From positions 452,763-516,762 of the forward strand of contig JAAOMT010000057.1 in assembly GCA_016748015.1 (NCBI GenBank): DNA of 64,000 nucleotides, read 5' to 3'. The notes below the pieces were generated by a model. That model saw only the letters and a list, made by a program, of their open reading frames with translations, ran no database searches and was not told where the DNA came from. This document shows positions 25,543 through 39,579 of this stretch, one piece after another (the first letter of the stretch is position 1; each line of letters starts with the position of its first letter). The translations under genes and the position numbers were made by a program. This DNA comes from Geosiphon pyriformis (lineage: Eukaryota; Glomeromycota; Glomeromycetes; Archaeosporales; Geosiphonaceae).

Positions 25543-26026
25543 GAAATTTAATTTTAATTAACTAAACCGATTTTTTTTTGTTAAATAAGGTTAAATATAA
25601 TTATTTATTTGTTATTTGTTATTTTTAAATTAATGAGCTATTAATTTAACGATAACTTTATTGTTTGTTTTATAATTGAAAGTAAAAATTTTCCAATTAA
25701 AAAAGTAAATTAACTCGCTTTATTAATTATTGTGAACAAATAAAACCTCAAAAAAATTCAATCACGTGAATAAAAAAGATCGTAAAGTCATAGTTTTCGT
25801 GTCGATCAATCATAATATTATATCAATCGAAAAATTTTACACTACAGCAAATTATCCGTATGGGCAGGATGCCTGAAATAAAATCGACCAATCCTTGACT
25901 CGACCAACCAACGCCATCTCAGACCCCTTTTTATCTTTTGTTTGAATGATAAAGTAATAGGTGTAGTAGCAGTGGTAGTAGTAGTTGTAGTTGTAGTAGA
26001 AGTAGTAGTAGTAGTAGTAGTAGTAA

Positions 26027-26082
<56 letters not shown>

Positions 26083-26353
26083 ATATTAAAACACTATTAT
26101 TTGTGGATTGATACAAAATTAGAAAAAAACAAAAAGGATGGCTGTACATACTATAACACGTAATAAAGAAGAAAATGCGACGGAATGATATAAAGAGGTA
26201 TAAATTAATAAAGACACATATAAACAAGTAAGGCCTGGATGAAGTGACCGGGACAGCCCTGAATATATTTATATACTGAAAAGGCTATTTTTTTATGTAT
26301 GACGTGAGACAATATTGACTTTTTGGGTGATGATAATAATAATTTTCTAATGA
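24825..26353. repeat. AT-rich spacer with ATT, TTTTA and GTA microsatellites
   Basis: No gene is seen. Repeats are (ATT)n at 24980-25013, TTAA/TTTA runs at 25153-25185, (TTTTA)n at 25392-25458, (ATT)n at 25482-25541 and an imperfect (GTA)n from about 25965 to 26083. Poly-Val/poly-Leu frames through the GTA repeat are artefacts. It borders the 3' end of the G-beta gene. Confidence 0.6.
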
Positions 26354-27864
26354 TTAAGCCCAAACCTACAAAAAAATAAAATGAAAAAAATTTTAGAAGG
26401 CGAAATATGATAATTCAAAGAAAAATAGAATATATCCAAAGGTAAATAAAATATCCAAAGATATATATTTTCTACAAATGAAAATAAGGCAAACCACAAA
26501 AGTAATGAAATTATTTCTTCTTTACCTTCAATAATGAGTCCCAACTTCCCGTGCACAATGCCATTCCATCACTGGACACACCCAGACAACTGACACGATT
26601 TGCATGTGCCGCCAAAACACCTACACGCTCACCCTTTAGAGTATCCCATACATTACAATTAAAGTCATCATATCCAGCAAATAGGAGACGTCCAGAAATG
26701 GAAAAGGCAACCGAGGTAATTCCACAAAGAATATTGTCATGTGTATACTGATTAAGTTCTCTGTCAGCTCTGAGGTCAAATAATCTACAAGAAGCATCAT
26801 CTGAACCAGTACCGAAAGCATCACCGTTTGGGAAGAATCTTTTTGAATTAAAACAAAATTTCCCCAATAGATGAAATATACTTGCAAATAAGAAAATTCA
26901 ACTTGATAATTAGAAAAAATTCAACTTACTGTACAGCATTGATATCTGACTCATGACCTGTAAATGTTTGTACACATCGTCCACTTCGAATATCCCAGAC
27001 TTTAGCGGTAGCATCACATGCTCCAGAAACAAATATTTGTTGATTCGGTGCGAGAGATAAACTAGCATCGGATCAACACCGAAATTCCCATGAAAATTTT
27101 TAGGAAATGTCAGTTATAAAATTTCTAAATTATGAGAGGTATCATTTTTAAAACATTGAAATAATAATTACCTCATTACATCACCGGTATGGTCAGTGAA
27201 TTCCAAAAGTTTTACTCCCGCATCAATATCCCAAAGCATGCAAGTCATATCGCCGGACGATGTTAGAATTTGCTTATCGTTCAAAAACCGACAGCAGGAA
27301 AGATAACCAGTATGAGCTCCCAATTCCCGTGCTACTTTAACAGAACCTTCTTTTGTTTTCAAATTATAAATCGAACAAATATTATCTAGACCACCACAGG
27401 CGACAAAATGTCCAGATGGTGCATACGCACAAGTCATGACCCATGAAGATCGAAGCGGAATCGCGTGCACTTTATTCGTTGTGGGTGCGTCCCATACGAT
27501 AAGTTTTCCATCTTGTGAGGCGGAAACAAGGTGACGTTTATCCGACGCCCAATGCATGGCATAAATTTTAGCCAAGTGACCTTTCAGGGTACGACGAACT
27601 TTCATCACGATTCTGGGTAGCTGTTCAATCTCGCTTGCCATAGATCTTACTATAAAATGTCAAGTAATTTGGATGAGGTATTTTTACAGAAGGAAGAAGA
27701 AAGAAGAAGATGAAGAAGAAGAAGAAGTTTCTTCCTAGTAAAGGGAAACTTTAAGGATACATACGGGAAGTATCTGCCAACTCATCTCTCTTCATCTTAA
27801 TTTTTTCCTTTAATGTCTCGGCCTCTTTACGAGCGGCTGCTATTCTGTCTGAGATGTCAGTCAT
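26354..27864 (-). CDS. GNB1: Heterotrimeric G-protein subunit beta (seven WD40 repeats)
   Basis: Five minus-strand exons (27765-27864, 27172-27649, 26930-27061, 26526-26838, 26354-26365) give 344 residues, the standard G-beta length. It forms the membrane-associated beta-gamma dimer in receptor-coupled signalling (pheromone, nutrient and development pathways in fungi). The N-terminus is the helical coiled-coil part that binds gamma ([16 protein letters not shown]). Seven WD repeats follow, with near-invariant blocks such as [86 protein letters not shown] and [12 protein letters not shown]. The last exon is only 12 nt and supplies Val-Trp-Ala-stop after a 160-bp intron, giving the LKVWA end typical of fungal G-beta. 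The gene sits 3.7 kb from the RBM26-like gene, in the same orientation. Confidence 0.95.
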
Positions 27865-28728
27865 GTTGGGTCTTTATTTTTTTTAGGGAAAGGTTTTAAA
27901 GAAGCCACAAACAAAGTCCTGGTCGGTTAATAAGACGATGAAGCAAATTGGTCAAAATTTTATATTTGTAAAGGTGGCTTTCCCTAAGAGACAAAGGTTG
28001 TGGGAGATAGATAGGTTAGAAAGGGAAAGGGTTAAATATTGAATAAAGGAAGGGACAGCAAGAGATAGAAAGGATAAGGACTTTGTGGTAAAGAGAAAAA
28101 AAAGGGAAAGGGAAAGGCCACACCTGTTAGTAAAACTCACCAGTCGTTTACCGAGTTTGAGAGATGCAAAAATGAGGGGACAAAGTAACATTGAAAGAAT
28201 AGGGTGTTGCCTAGGTGTCTTGTTACCATAAACAGAAAAGCAACGAAATTCTAGTACAACCGAAAGAGTTTGGCCCAATTGGATATTTAGATATTTTACC
28301 GTCCGATATCTCTAACGTAAAGAGCAAATAAAAGAAAAAATAACTGCATAACTATTCATGCAGAAAGTGAATCCCCAGCAATTTGTATTATTTTAGTCTT
28401 TCACATATCTTTAATAGCCTTGGCCAAAAAATACCTCACTTTTTGAAACTCTAAGTTTGCAGTCGAAAAGAATTTCCAATTCACATGGCAAAAGATCGAC
28501 ATTAGAAGAGTTATCTATGTCCGACACCCTTCGTGAAAATGGAAGATTCCATGAGAATATTTCGGCCTAAATTTTTTTGAGTAATTATATCTCTAACTCC
28601 GAAATTATCTTAATGAGCCATGATAGGGATTGTCCACCAATTTTTACTAACAAGAGAGATTCCAAAGAGGATTCTTTAAAATGTATCCATCAAAAAAGTT
28701 GCTATAAATTTTCTTTTTTAATTTATTA
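27865..28728. other. Upstream region of the G-beta gene
   Basis: On the minus strand this is the promoter and leader of the G-beta gene. It contains purine-rich GGGAAAGGG blocks (28020-28120). No other gene is supported. Confidence 0.5.
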
Positions 28729-30960
<2,232 letters not shown>

Positions 30961-30999
30961 CAAATATAATTCATGTGTTTTCTACATATAACTAGTTAT

Positions 31000-33900
31000 T
31001 CAGGCCAATTAAGACAACACTATACACTTATATATATTTTTATATTATTACAAATACCTAAAAAAAATGAACAAGTTTTATGTAAATTAAAACTAATAGT
31101 AAATAACTCAACAACACTAAACAAACAAACAACACTTACTAATAAACAATTAGACACAGCATAAAAAGCAATATAAACTATTTCTATATTACTAACTAAT
31201 CTACTTTTTTCTATATCTACTTTAAATTTTGTTCTGAACAATCACAACTTACTTTGATGTTCCTTAGCCAAATAATAAGCAAAATTAATTATCACTAATA
31301 CAGTTTTTTTTTTATTTCCAAAAACCAAAATTGTCTTATTAATTCATCTCTTAAAAATAAAACTCTTGCATAAATTTACATAAACTTCAATATTTAATAC
31401 TTTTAAAAAAAAATATGCAACATCAAAGATAATAATAGAAAACATTTATTTATTAAAGATTTCTACAAATCTACATGGCTTAGCAAAATTTTAAAACATA
31501 CTAAAGTGTTTTTTAAGCAAATAAAAATATGGTCAAGCAGTTTAATATTACTATATATCAAACATAATATCTTTAAGTAATCCTTATTATAGAGTTTTTT
31601 CTTAATAGTAATTAATAATTTCTTATGAACTGTTTTTATTAAATACATATAAAAAGTTGCTAAAACTTTGCCTATAAAATTTGACAGTATATAAAAGTTT
31701 GAATGCCAAACTGCTGTTGTATTGACCCAATCTATAAATTTAACTAATGTCTTATCAATAACTTTCACATTTAAACCAGTCTTTTATCAAGCTCTATAAA
31801 TTGTTCTGTAGATATTTTAAACAAAATAATAAGTATACTCTAATATGACTTGACTATCAGTCATAATAAACTTTTTATAAATTTTAACAAAAAGAACAAA
31901 ATCAGAAGTTGTTATATTATATGTAAAATTATTAGTCTTATTATTATTAATGTTCTCAGAATAACTTTTAACTTTAATTTACTTAACAAAAATGTTCTTA
32001 AATCTAATTAAATTAACTATGTAATGTTTTTCTATTCAGTATTTGTTTTAAAAGTTTGACAAAAGAAGTCTCAGTTCCAAAATACATGTATTTAAAACCA
32101 CTTAACTGTTTGTATACACTACTATTAAACAAGATAAAAAAATATATTCCAATATTAAAACAATTTCTTAAAGTTTTAATATTGTAGAAAATAGCATCTT
32201 ATATATCTTTACACTTATGCTCTTTTTAACATCAGAAAAATAAGTTATCATCCTACTAGCTACATTTATAATACTTAATTGCTTTAATAATTAATACATG
32301 TAAACATTAAACAGCCCAGTCTATAATTCATGCAAATAATTATAAACATCTAAAAAAGCAAATAAATAAGAAAGATTTAAGCAACCAAAGACAAAAACAG
32401 CTTTACTAAAATTTACATTACAATTTTTTATATAATTTGAAGCTTTTTTAAATTACAATAGTATTAAACTCTTAGGACTTAATTTTTTTCATTATAAAAA
32501 GTTTTTCAACTTATAATCAATTTTTATTTATCCAACAATTTGTTATTAAAAACAACACTAAAGTGCCTTAAAAAGTGGACCACATTATAATAAAAGAAGT
32601 TTCTCAAAATTTTTAATATCAAAAATTACTTAAACTATAAAAAGCATTAGACAAACTATTGGTTAAAAAAATTTTGTTATTCAAAAATATTTTTACAACA
32701 TCTGCCAAAAAGTTATTCACAGAACTAACTTTTAACTTAGTAAAAATTGCAAAAAATTTTTTAGAACTTACTCCAAAACTTGCAAGTCCAAAAAATAAGA
32801 TTTAAACAGTTGTTCAAGAATTTTAAATATATTAGCAAACATAACAAAAAAACAATTTTGCTTTTTATCTGAATTTATTCAAAGATTTTCAATCTATAAA
32901 ATAATAAGTGATACAAAGTTTTATTAAAAAAGTCTCTTGATAGATTGGCCTTGAACTTTAATTTCTTTTTTAGCATAATATCTTATTTTTGATACATATT
33001 TTTAAATATAAAACTAAACTGTATTTGGTAGCAAACAATAAGCTGTAAAACTACTAAAACCAGATATAAAAATTGCTTATCTGATACTGTTTTCTAAGTA
33101 CCAGATTAAAAAAAAACTTGACATCAAAATGTGCTTTGACAAGACTAGGCTTAAACATACTTTTTGTCAATAAAAATATCTCTAAATATCTGTAAAACTT
33201 ACTATGTCTAACTATAGATATTAGCTGACCATAAATGTTTAAAGAAGTATTTACAAATTTTTAATTAATAATAATTGTTACAGTTTTGTTATTGTTGATA
33301 GAAATATTATTAATTATAAAAAACTTACTAATTATATTCAAAATATATTATATAAATGTTTGGTTATTTTCTATCCAAATTGTATTATTGACAAATACAT
33401 CTGCTACAAAAAAAAAAATTTACTTCTATTTATTTTCATTCTGTCTGTCTTTATCACAAAATTAATATTGATTCTGTATTTACACAAATGTTCTTGTCTT
33501 TTAATATTATACAGCAGAAAATCATAAAAAATCTTCTACAAGAGTAGTAAAAATATTTTATTCTAATCAAACTCATCTTGTATTTTGTTGTCATCTAAAA
33601 AGCCAAAATTTGTTATTATTTTATTAAATTTGTTCTTGTGTATATTGCCAAAAAACTTAATAAATTTGTCATATATCTTGATATATCTCAAACTAGCTTT
33701 TAAATAATGTTATCAAACCAAATCATAAGCTTTATAGAACCAATCAAATTTCACAGTTTTTTTTCAAAGTATTTTCTATAACTAAATTAATAGCAAATAC
33801 AAAAAATTAAGTTAAAATATCCTTTAAAACCCAAAAATTGTCACTTTAAAGAACATTACTCTAATACAAACTAATAAAATCCAGTCTAATAAAATCTTTA

Positions 33901-34950
33901 ACAAAATTTTTTTTGCTGTTTCAATCAGTACAATAAGACATGTATTTATTAAAATATTATTTCAATCATAAGATTTAGAAATTATTAAGACTCAAGCTTT
34001 TTTTTAAAAAACAGAAACTTTACTAAAAGCCAGCCAAAAATTTAGCAAACCCAAAAAGTATTTTAATATTTTATTGTTACAATGTTTTCAAAGCTTATTT
34101 AATATATTAAATAGACTAATAGCTTTGTTATCTAGCAAGTCATTGATTACCAAAATTAATTTATGTATATTAATTATATTTATTATATTAACAAAAGCAT
34201 TATCTTTTATATAGCTTAATAGTATATATTAGTAAGACTATATAGTATTTAGCATTAAAAACACCTTTTATTTTTTTGTCCAATCTACTATAATTTCATC
34301 AACTTTAAGCTTCACTTTATTTAACTTTAAAACCAGCTTTTTTCTAATTACCAAATAATTCAAAACTACTTTGTAAAAAGACTATTCTAAAATACTTCTT
34401 ATTATGTTTTTCTTGTTAAAACTGAAATTTTTTATCCATTTCTTAATTACTTTTTTAATAACCATATTTTTAGCTATCTTTGATTTATAATATTTGGATT
34501 TTCTATACAATTTTTTAATTATTAACAAATGTTTAGCAATATTATTTGAATTTACACCATTTTTAAATCAAAACTTCAATTTTGAAGACTTTCTTATTAT
34601 CAATTATCAGCCATTTTTTAAAAAAACAGTCATACTCAATTTTATTATCTAAATTCTGCTTCTTAACAAACTTGGCAACCAGCAGTTTTAGTTTAAGAAA
34701 TTTTGAAGATTGTTTATTTCTTGATTAATCAAACTCATTAAATTAATGTTTAAAAAAAACTACATCTGTTAAATCTATTATTACCTTTCTTAATACTTCT
34801 TATATAGCATTCAAATTACTCAGAACTTTAATTTTTATAAATTTGTTTATTATTTTAGAAAATTTATCAAAAACACACTTTTTAAAATGAATTCATTTGA
34901 CATTATTAGCATCCTTAATTCTAAATTTCCAATGGTTTTAGTTAGCATGT
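31000..34950 (-). mobile_element. Decayed non-LTR (LINE-type) retrotransposon
   Basis: Fragments of a LINE-like polyprotein can be read on the minus strand in several frames. Around 33090-33420 a reverse transcriptase palm is visible: FVNNTIWIENNQ, where Asn-Asn (33384-33389) replaces the catalytic Asp-Asp, then SKFFIINNISIN and, further on, FYRYLEIFLLTKS. At 31463-31768 a longer open stretch (VKFIDWVNTTAVWHSNFY, later DHIFICLKNTLVC) resembles the C-terminal region with a Cys/His cluster of fungal LINEs. Ends, target duplications and poly-A tail cannot be defined. The sequence is strongly AT-shifted and inactive. Exact limits are uncertain. Confidence 0.55.
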
Positions 34951-34956
34951 TTCTGA

Positions 34957-35951
34957 TATTATGAGTAAACTTAAGAATATATAATAATAACATTTAGTGT
35001 TCAAAATTTGGGTTTTTAGGGAGCTTTTAAAGATTTTCTGTTAGTAAGCTTGTTTAGTATATCAGTGTTATCAGTCTTTAAAGGTTTTTTTGATTGATGT
35101 GAATTTATCTATAGAGTTCTTTGATTATAAAGCACAGAGAGATGGTTTTATGATATTACAACTTCATATATGTAAACTATCTTTTTTGAGCTAGTCAAAT
35201 ACAGTTGCTAGAGTTTGACAGTGTTTTTTTGCTCATCTAATAAACTAATAAGATAATATTAATATCCAATTCTAAGAAAAGCTTCTTTCTTTTATCAGGC
35301 TATTATAAAGTCTATTCTCAGACAGTCAATTTTTCTATATTGTCATTCCACAAGAGAAAAAAAAAGAAAAAAAAAGAAATTAGTATTGTCAATTGTTATA
35401 ATCAAAAGCAATTAGTTCAAGTCATACAAGTTCAAGACAGTTTTATGCTAAGAGTATTTGGCTGAGAATAAAGATAAAAACAAGATTAATTTAGCTAAAA
35501 TACATGAGTATAAAAATTATATAGATATGAATTTTGGTTTTTTTAATATTTTTTTTATTTTAGTAATATAAAATATAGGATATAACAAGGGATATGTAAC
35601 AAATATAGGTAAAAGGAAGTTGATTTTTGTCTATCTGCTTGTCTTTTTATCTTTTATAATTACTTTTTTTTATACTTTTTTTTAGTTTTATAAGATTGCT
35701 TTTAATTGTTTTATTATTGCTAATTATTGTTTGCTATTTTTGTTATTGCTTTATTTTTCTATATTATTACTAGTTATCCTAAGTTTGACTAGTTTTTTTG
35801 TATTATATTATGTTTTCATGTTTTGTATTATATTATTTCGAGTTATTATACATTATTCTGTGTTTTTTTGTGTTATTCTGTATTATTTTATGTTATTATA
35901 TTTTGATTACATTTTTTTATAACTTGAATTGGTTTTTCTACTTAGATAACA
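34957..35951 (-). repeat. LTR, subfamily B (3' LTR of element B)
   Basis: This is a second copy of the 2379-3422 LTR, same orientation, with left end TATTATGAG (TG changed to TA) and right end TTAGATAACA. Next to its right end the minus strand shows a purine-rich tract (AAAAAAGAAAAA) expected for the polypurine primer site. It is therefore the 3' LTR of a minus-strand element whose body lies to the right. Confidence 0.78.
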
Positions 35952-37245
35952 TTTTTCTTTTTTAAAATTGAGCTTTTGTAAAATTGTATGCATCTGTAAA
36001 ATCTTCATTTTCTGTATAATGTTTGATTATTGCTTTAATTATTGTCTTTTTTAAGTCTTTAAATTCTGCATTCATTATTTGTTTTATGTTATTGACTGTA
36101 ATAGTCTCTAAAAAGCTGTTTAGCAGTATTACTTATAGAAAATAAAAATCATAGTAGTATATATTAGCTAATCAGAAGTAGACATAGTAAAATGAGAAAT
36201 TCCAAGATTTTTCTCAAAGAAATTACAGGATTTCAGATATTACAAGATTCTCATACAAGAAATTACAGGATTCCAGAATTACAGAATTCCAGGAATTCCA
36301 GAATTTCTGGTGGAAAAAATAGAGAAATTGAAGAATTTTAAATATGTATATATAGCAATAGCATTAGTAGTAAAAAAGACAAACCTCTCAGTTTAAATTT
36401 TATTTAAGAAATTTTTTAATTCACAAATATCAATAAATAATTATTTGTCATCTTAATCTACTCTCCACTATCAATATTTTATGTTAATAATAACTGATAC
36501 TTAACCACACTAGAACAATAATTCTTGATTATGACTATTGATAAAATACTAATATTCATTGCTTTGGCTTATTTCTTTCTTTTATTTTATTTTATTTTAT
36601 TTTATTTTATTTTATTTTGTTATTTCTTGTTGTTGACTAATTGATTAAAGATTAAAGTACTGAGTTATTGACATCAAGAATTGTCTGGTAAAAGACTTCT
36701 GCAAATAGGTAAAACATGTAAGAAATATGGATTGCTTACCAAAGGATTGCTGGCCACCAAGTCAAAAAAAGAATTGACAAAATTGCAATTCCAAGAGGCT
36801 ACTGAAACCAACCATTAAATTTTTGTCCATTATACAAAGTACTCAACCAAAACCTTCAGATATTACCAATTATATTAGTTATTAAGCACCAAGTTATGAG
36901 TTTGTTATTTGATTTGAGACTCCAAATAATTATCTGTAACAGCAGTATAATTAAGCAGTGTTTAAATGCTGTATATAATTAATATGCTGCTTTGTAGTAT
37001 ATTATTAAGTTGTTTTTTTCTATAAATATTTTTACTTGTTTAAAAGCTTTTTTATTGAATGTTTGTTGATTAAGGTTTTCATATAATATCCTCAATCCTA
37101 TTTGTTTACCAATTTTATAGAACTAGTAGACTAGTGAAAATTTTTCTTTTCATACTCTAGAGTTTTTGGATGTCTATTTTCTTGTTATTGGTTTTAATAT
37201 TAACCTACTTAAAGCTTTTTTTATTTCTTCGAGCTTGACCTGACA

Positions 37246-37280
<35 letters not shown>

Positions 37281-37906
37281 CTTTAATTGTTTGTAGGGAT
37301 AAAAACATTCAGTTTTAGTTGAACTTTTGTTCACTTTTTTTTTGCTTTTGTCTTTGTATTATATCTTTTTCTTATTAATTGTGATTTCTATTTAGATTGT
37401 GAATTGTTGAATTGTCTCAAATAGTTGTTTTGAGAGTTTTAGAATTTGATTTAAAAGATCTATATTAAGAGTTCTATTATTTTTCTTGCTGTTTCAGCTA
37501 TTATATATACTTAAATTTTTCAATTAAATAGTTATATGTTAATTATGTTTCAATAATGATAATTGATTCCAAATTTTGTAATATATTTTTTGGTTTGATT
37601 AATGGAATCTGTGTTTCTAATTGCAGTATGAATAACAATGTTTCTTGTTTTGTATAATAAATTTTTAACTAATTTCTATGTACTACTTTCTTTAAAATTC
37701 TGTTTTCCAATCTTAATTTGTAAGCTTTATTGTCTAAAACTTTGTGTATGCGAAATAGACCATTTTATTTCAGATTAAACTTTCTATTCTACTGTTTCTT
37801 AGTCTTTGTACAATGTAACAATATATGGTCTCTAATTTTGAATTCAATTAGTTGGTCAAATAAGCAATTATTATGTTTTTTTTTTGTTGTTTTTGAGTTT
37901 TACTAA
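35952..37906 (-). mobile_element. Element B (Ty3/gypsy), left body: polyprotein C-terminus and integrase C-terminal part
   Basis: Read on the minus strand, 37906-36946 carries the integrase C-terminal region of element B, and 36122-35952 the end of its polyprotein (LLETITVNN ... ENEDFTDAYNFTKAQF, then a stop). A solo LTR (36127-36941) interrupts it. The sequence at 37906 continues without loss at 47880, on the far side of element A, as shown by alignment with element A's own integrase region at 39880-39960. Stop codons and AT drift make it non-functional. Confidence 0.7.
36127..36941 (+). repeat. Solo LTR of the A-like subfamily inside element B
   Basis: It begins TATTACTTATAG (decayed TGTTAC) and ends ATTATCTGTAACA, the same ends as the plus-strand LTRs at 51677, 55587 and 61049. 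It is flanked by GCAG at 36123-36126 and 36942-36945, a 4-bp target duplication. No internal sequence remains, so it arose by LTR-LTR recombination or is otherwise solo. Confidence 0.78.
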
Positions 37907-38832
37907 TGTTATAGGTGATTATTTGGGATCTCAAATCAAATAACAAACTTATAACTTGGTGTTCAATAGCTGAATTATGTTGGTAATATTTGAAGATTGT
38001 TTGTATCTGAAAGTTTTAATTGAGTCTTTTTTATAATAAACAGAGATTTAATAATTGTTTTTAATAGCCTTCCGAAATCACAATTTCATCAATTTTTTTC
38101 TTGGCTTGGTAGCCAGCAATTCTCTGATAAGTAATCCTTAAATTCAAGTATCTACTCTTTTACAGAAGTCTTTTACCAGGCAATTCTTGATATTAATAAC
38201 TCAGCATTTAATTCTTAATCAATTAATAAACAACAAAGAAATAAAATACAAAAGAAAATTAAAGAAAATAAAATATAAGCCAAGGTAATAAAGTTAGTAT
38301 TCCATCAATAGCTGTGATCAAGAGCTATTCTTTTAGTATAGTTAAGTATTAGCAGCTATTAACATGAAGTATTGATAATTAAAGTCTGATAAATATTTAT
38401 CAATCATATAATAGCAACATGAATTGGATATAAATAAGTATTTTATTGATATTTTGATAATTTTATTTCAATAAATATGAACTATCTGGGAAGTGATTAG
38501 TGAATAAATAGGAAGGAAAGTCCAAATTAAGAGGTTTTGGTTCTGATTCTGTCTTTTTTGCTTCTAATACTCTTGCTATATATATATAATTTAGATTCTA
38601 TAAGATTGCTTATATTCTCGAGCAATATGCTATAATTTTTTAAGCAATACTTATATTGCTGAACAATGTGCCCTAATTTTCTAATATTGCTTTACATTGC
38701 TAAGCAATGTGCTGTAATTTCTAATATTGCTCCACATTGCTGAGCAATGTATTCACATGCCAATTACTACTCTCCTATTGGTCTATTTGTTTTCCTACTA
38801 TTTTCTTTTATACTTTTTCTTTATGAATAACA
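37907..38832 (-). repeat. 3' LTR of element A
   Basis: The pair partner is 47035-47879. Both start TGTTA(C/T)AGGTGATTATTTGGG and end TTATGAATAACA on the plus strand. This copy is about 80 bp longer because it retains more units of a palindromic array (centred at 38620-38755, consensus ACATTGCTnAGCAATGT). Next to its right end (38833-38852) the minus strand reads AAAAGAAGGAGATAA, the polypurine tract. Confidence 0.88.
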
Positions 38833-38852
38833 TTATCTCCTTCTTTTAATAT

Positions 38853-39560
38853 TGAGCTCTGTTAAAATTTTCACTTTGAATTAAGTCTAATACTTCTTTT
38901 TCTAATACTATTTGTTCAACTTTGTTTCTTATATTTTCGATTTATGCATTGTTTATTCTTCCTTATTGGTTAATGGTAATTGTCTCCATGTTGGAATGTA
39001 ACAATATTTCTGGGTAATTTTGAAATATTGTGTGTAGTTGATAGATTGTTCTAATATATAGTAATAGATTTGTCTTCTTTCTAATAATATTTTCAATATT
39101 CTGTATTATTTCTTGATTGAATATTCTTTTGGTTTTATCAAGATATAATTTTTGAATGTTCAATTTTTGTTCCAACTGATAGTAGCAGTATGGTATTAGA
39201 AGTTGTTCTGTTTATTGTTTCCAATTATCTTTTGAAAGTTTTTTTGTTGGAATCATGATGGGTATTTTCTTAAAAGTGTTTTTTACTTTCTCTACTATTT
39301 TATCTGATCTGTTTCTTGATTGTTTTTGTGGTCACTGGTATGGTGTACTTTTTCTTTTTTGTTTAGTGTTTCAATAACAGATTGTTTGGTGGTTAATGAC
39401 AATTTCTATGTTTAATTGTTGTTGACTTAAGGCCTGAAACAATTGTTGAGCTAAGATGTAAATATAATCTGGTATTTCCATTTTTTTTGATGTTTTTGTT
39501 GCATATACTGTGTCTTTATATATTCTTTTGGTTGTTTAATTTAACATGTTTGGTTTAATG
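38853..39560 (-). pseudogene. Element A polyprotein C-terminal extension (unknown domain)
   Basis: Downstream of integrase, a 70-codon open stretch (38963-39175, starting EQKLNIQKLYLDKTKRIFN) is conserved with element C (60720-60920, QKVDIQKLYLNKSKKIFN) and, at its end (ETITIN), with element B. I do not recognise the domain. It is too long for a simple tail and could be chromodomain-, envelope- or capsid-related, none of which I can show. Confidence 0.6.
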
Positions 39561-39579
39561 ATTATAATTGGTTTTAGAT

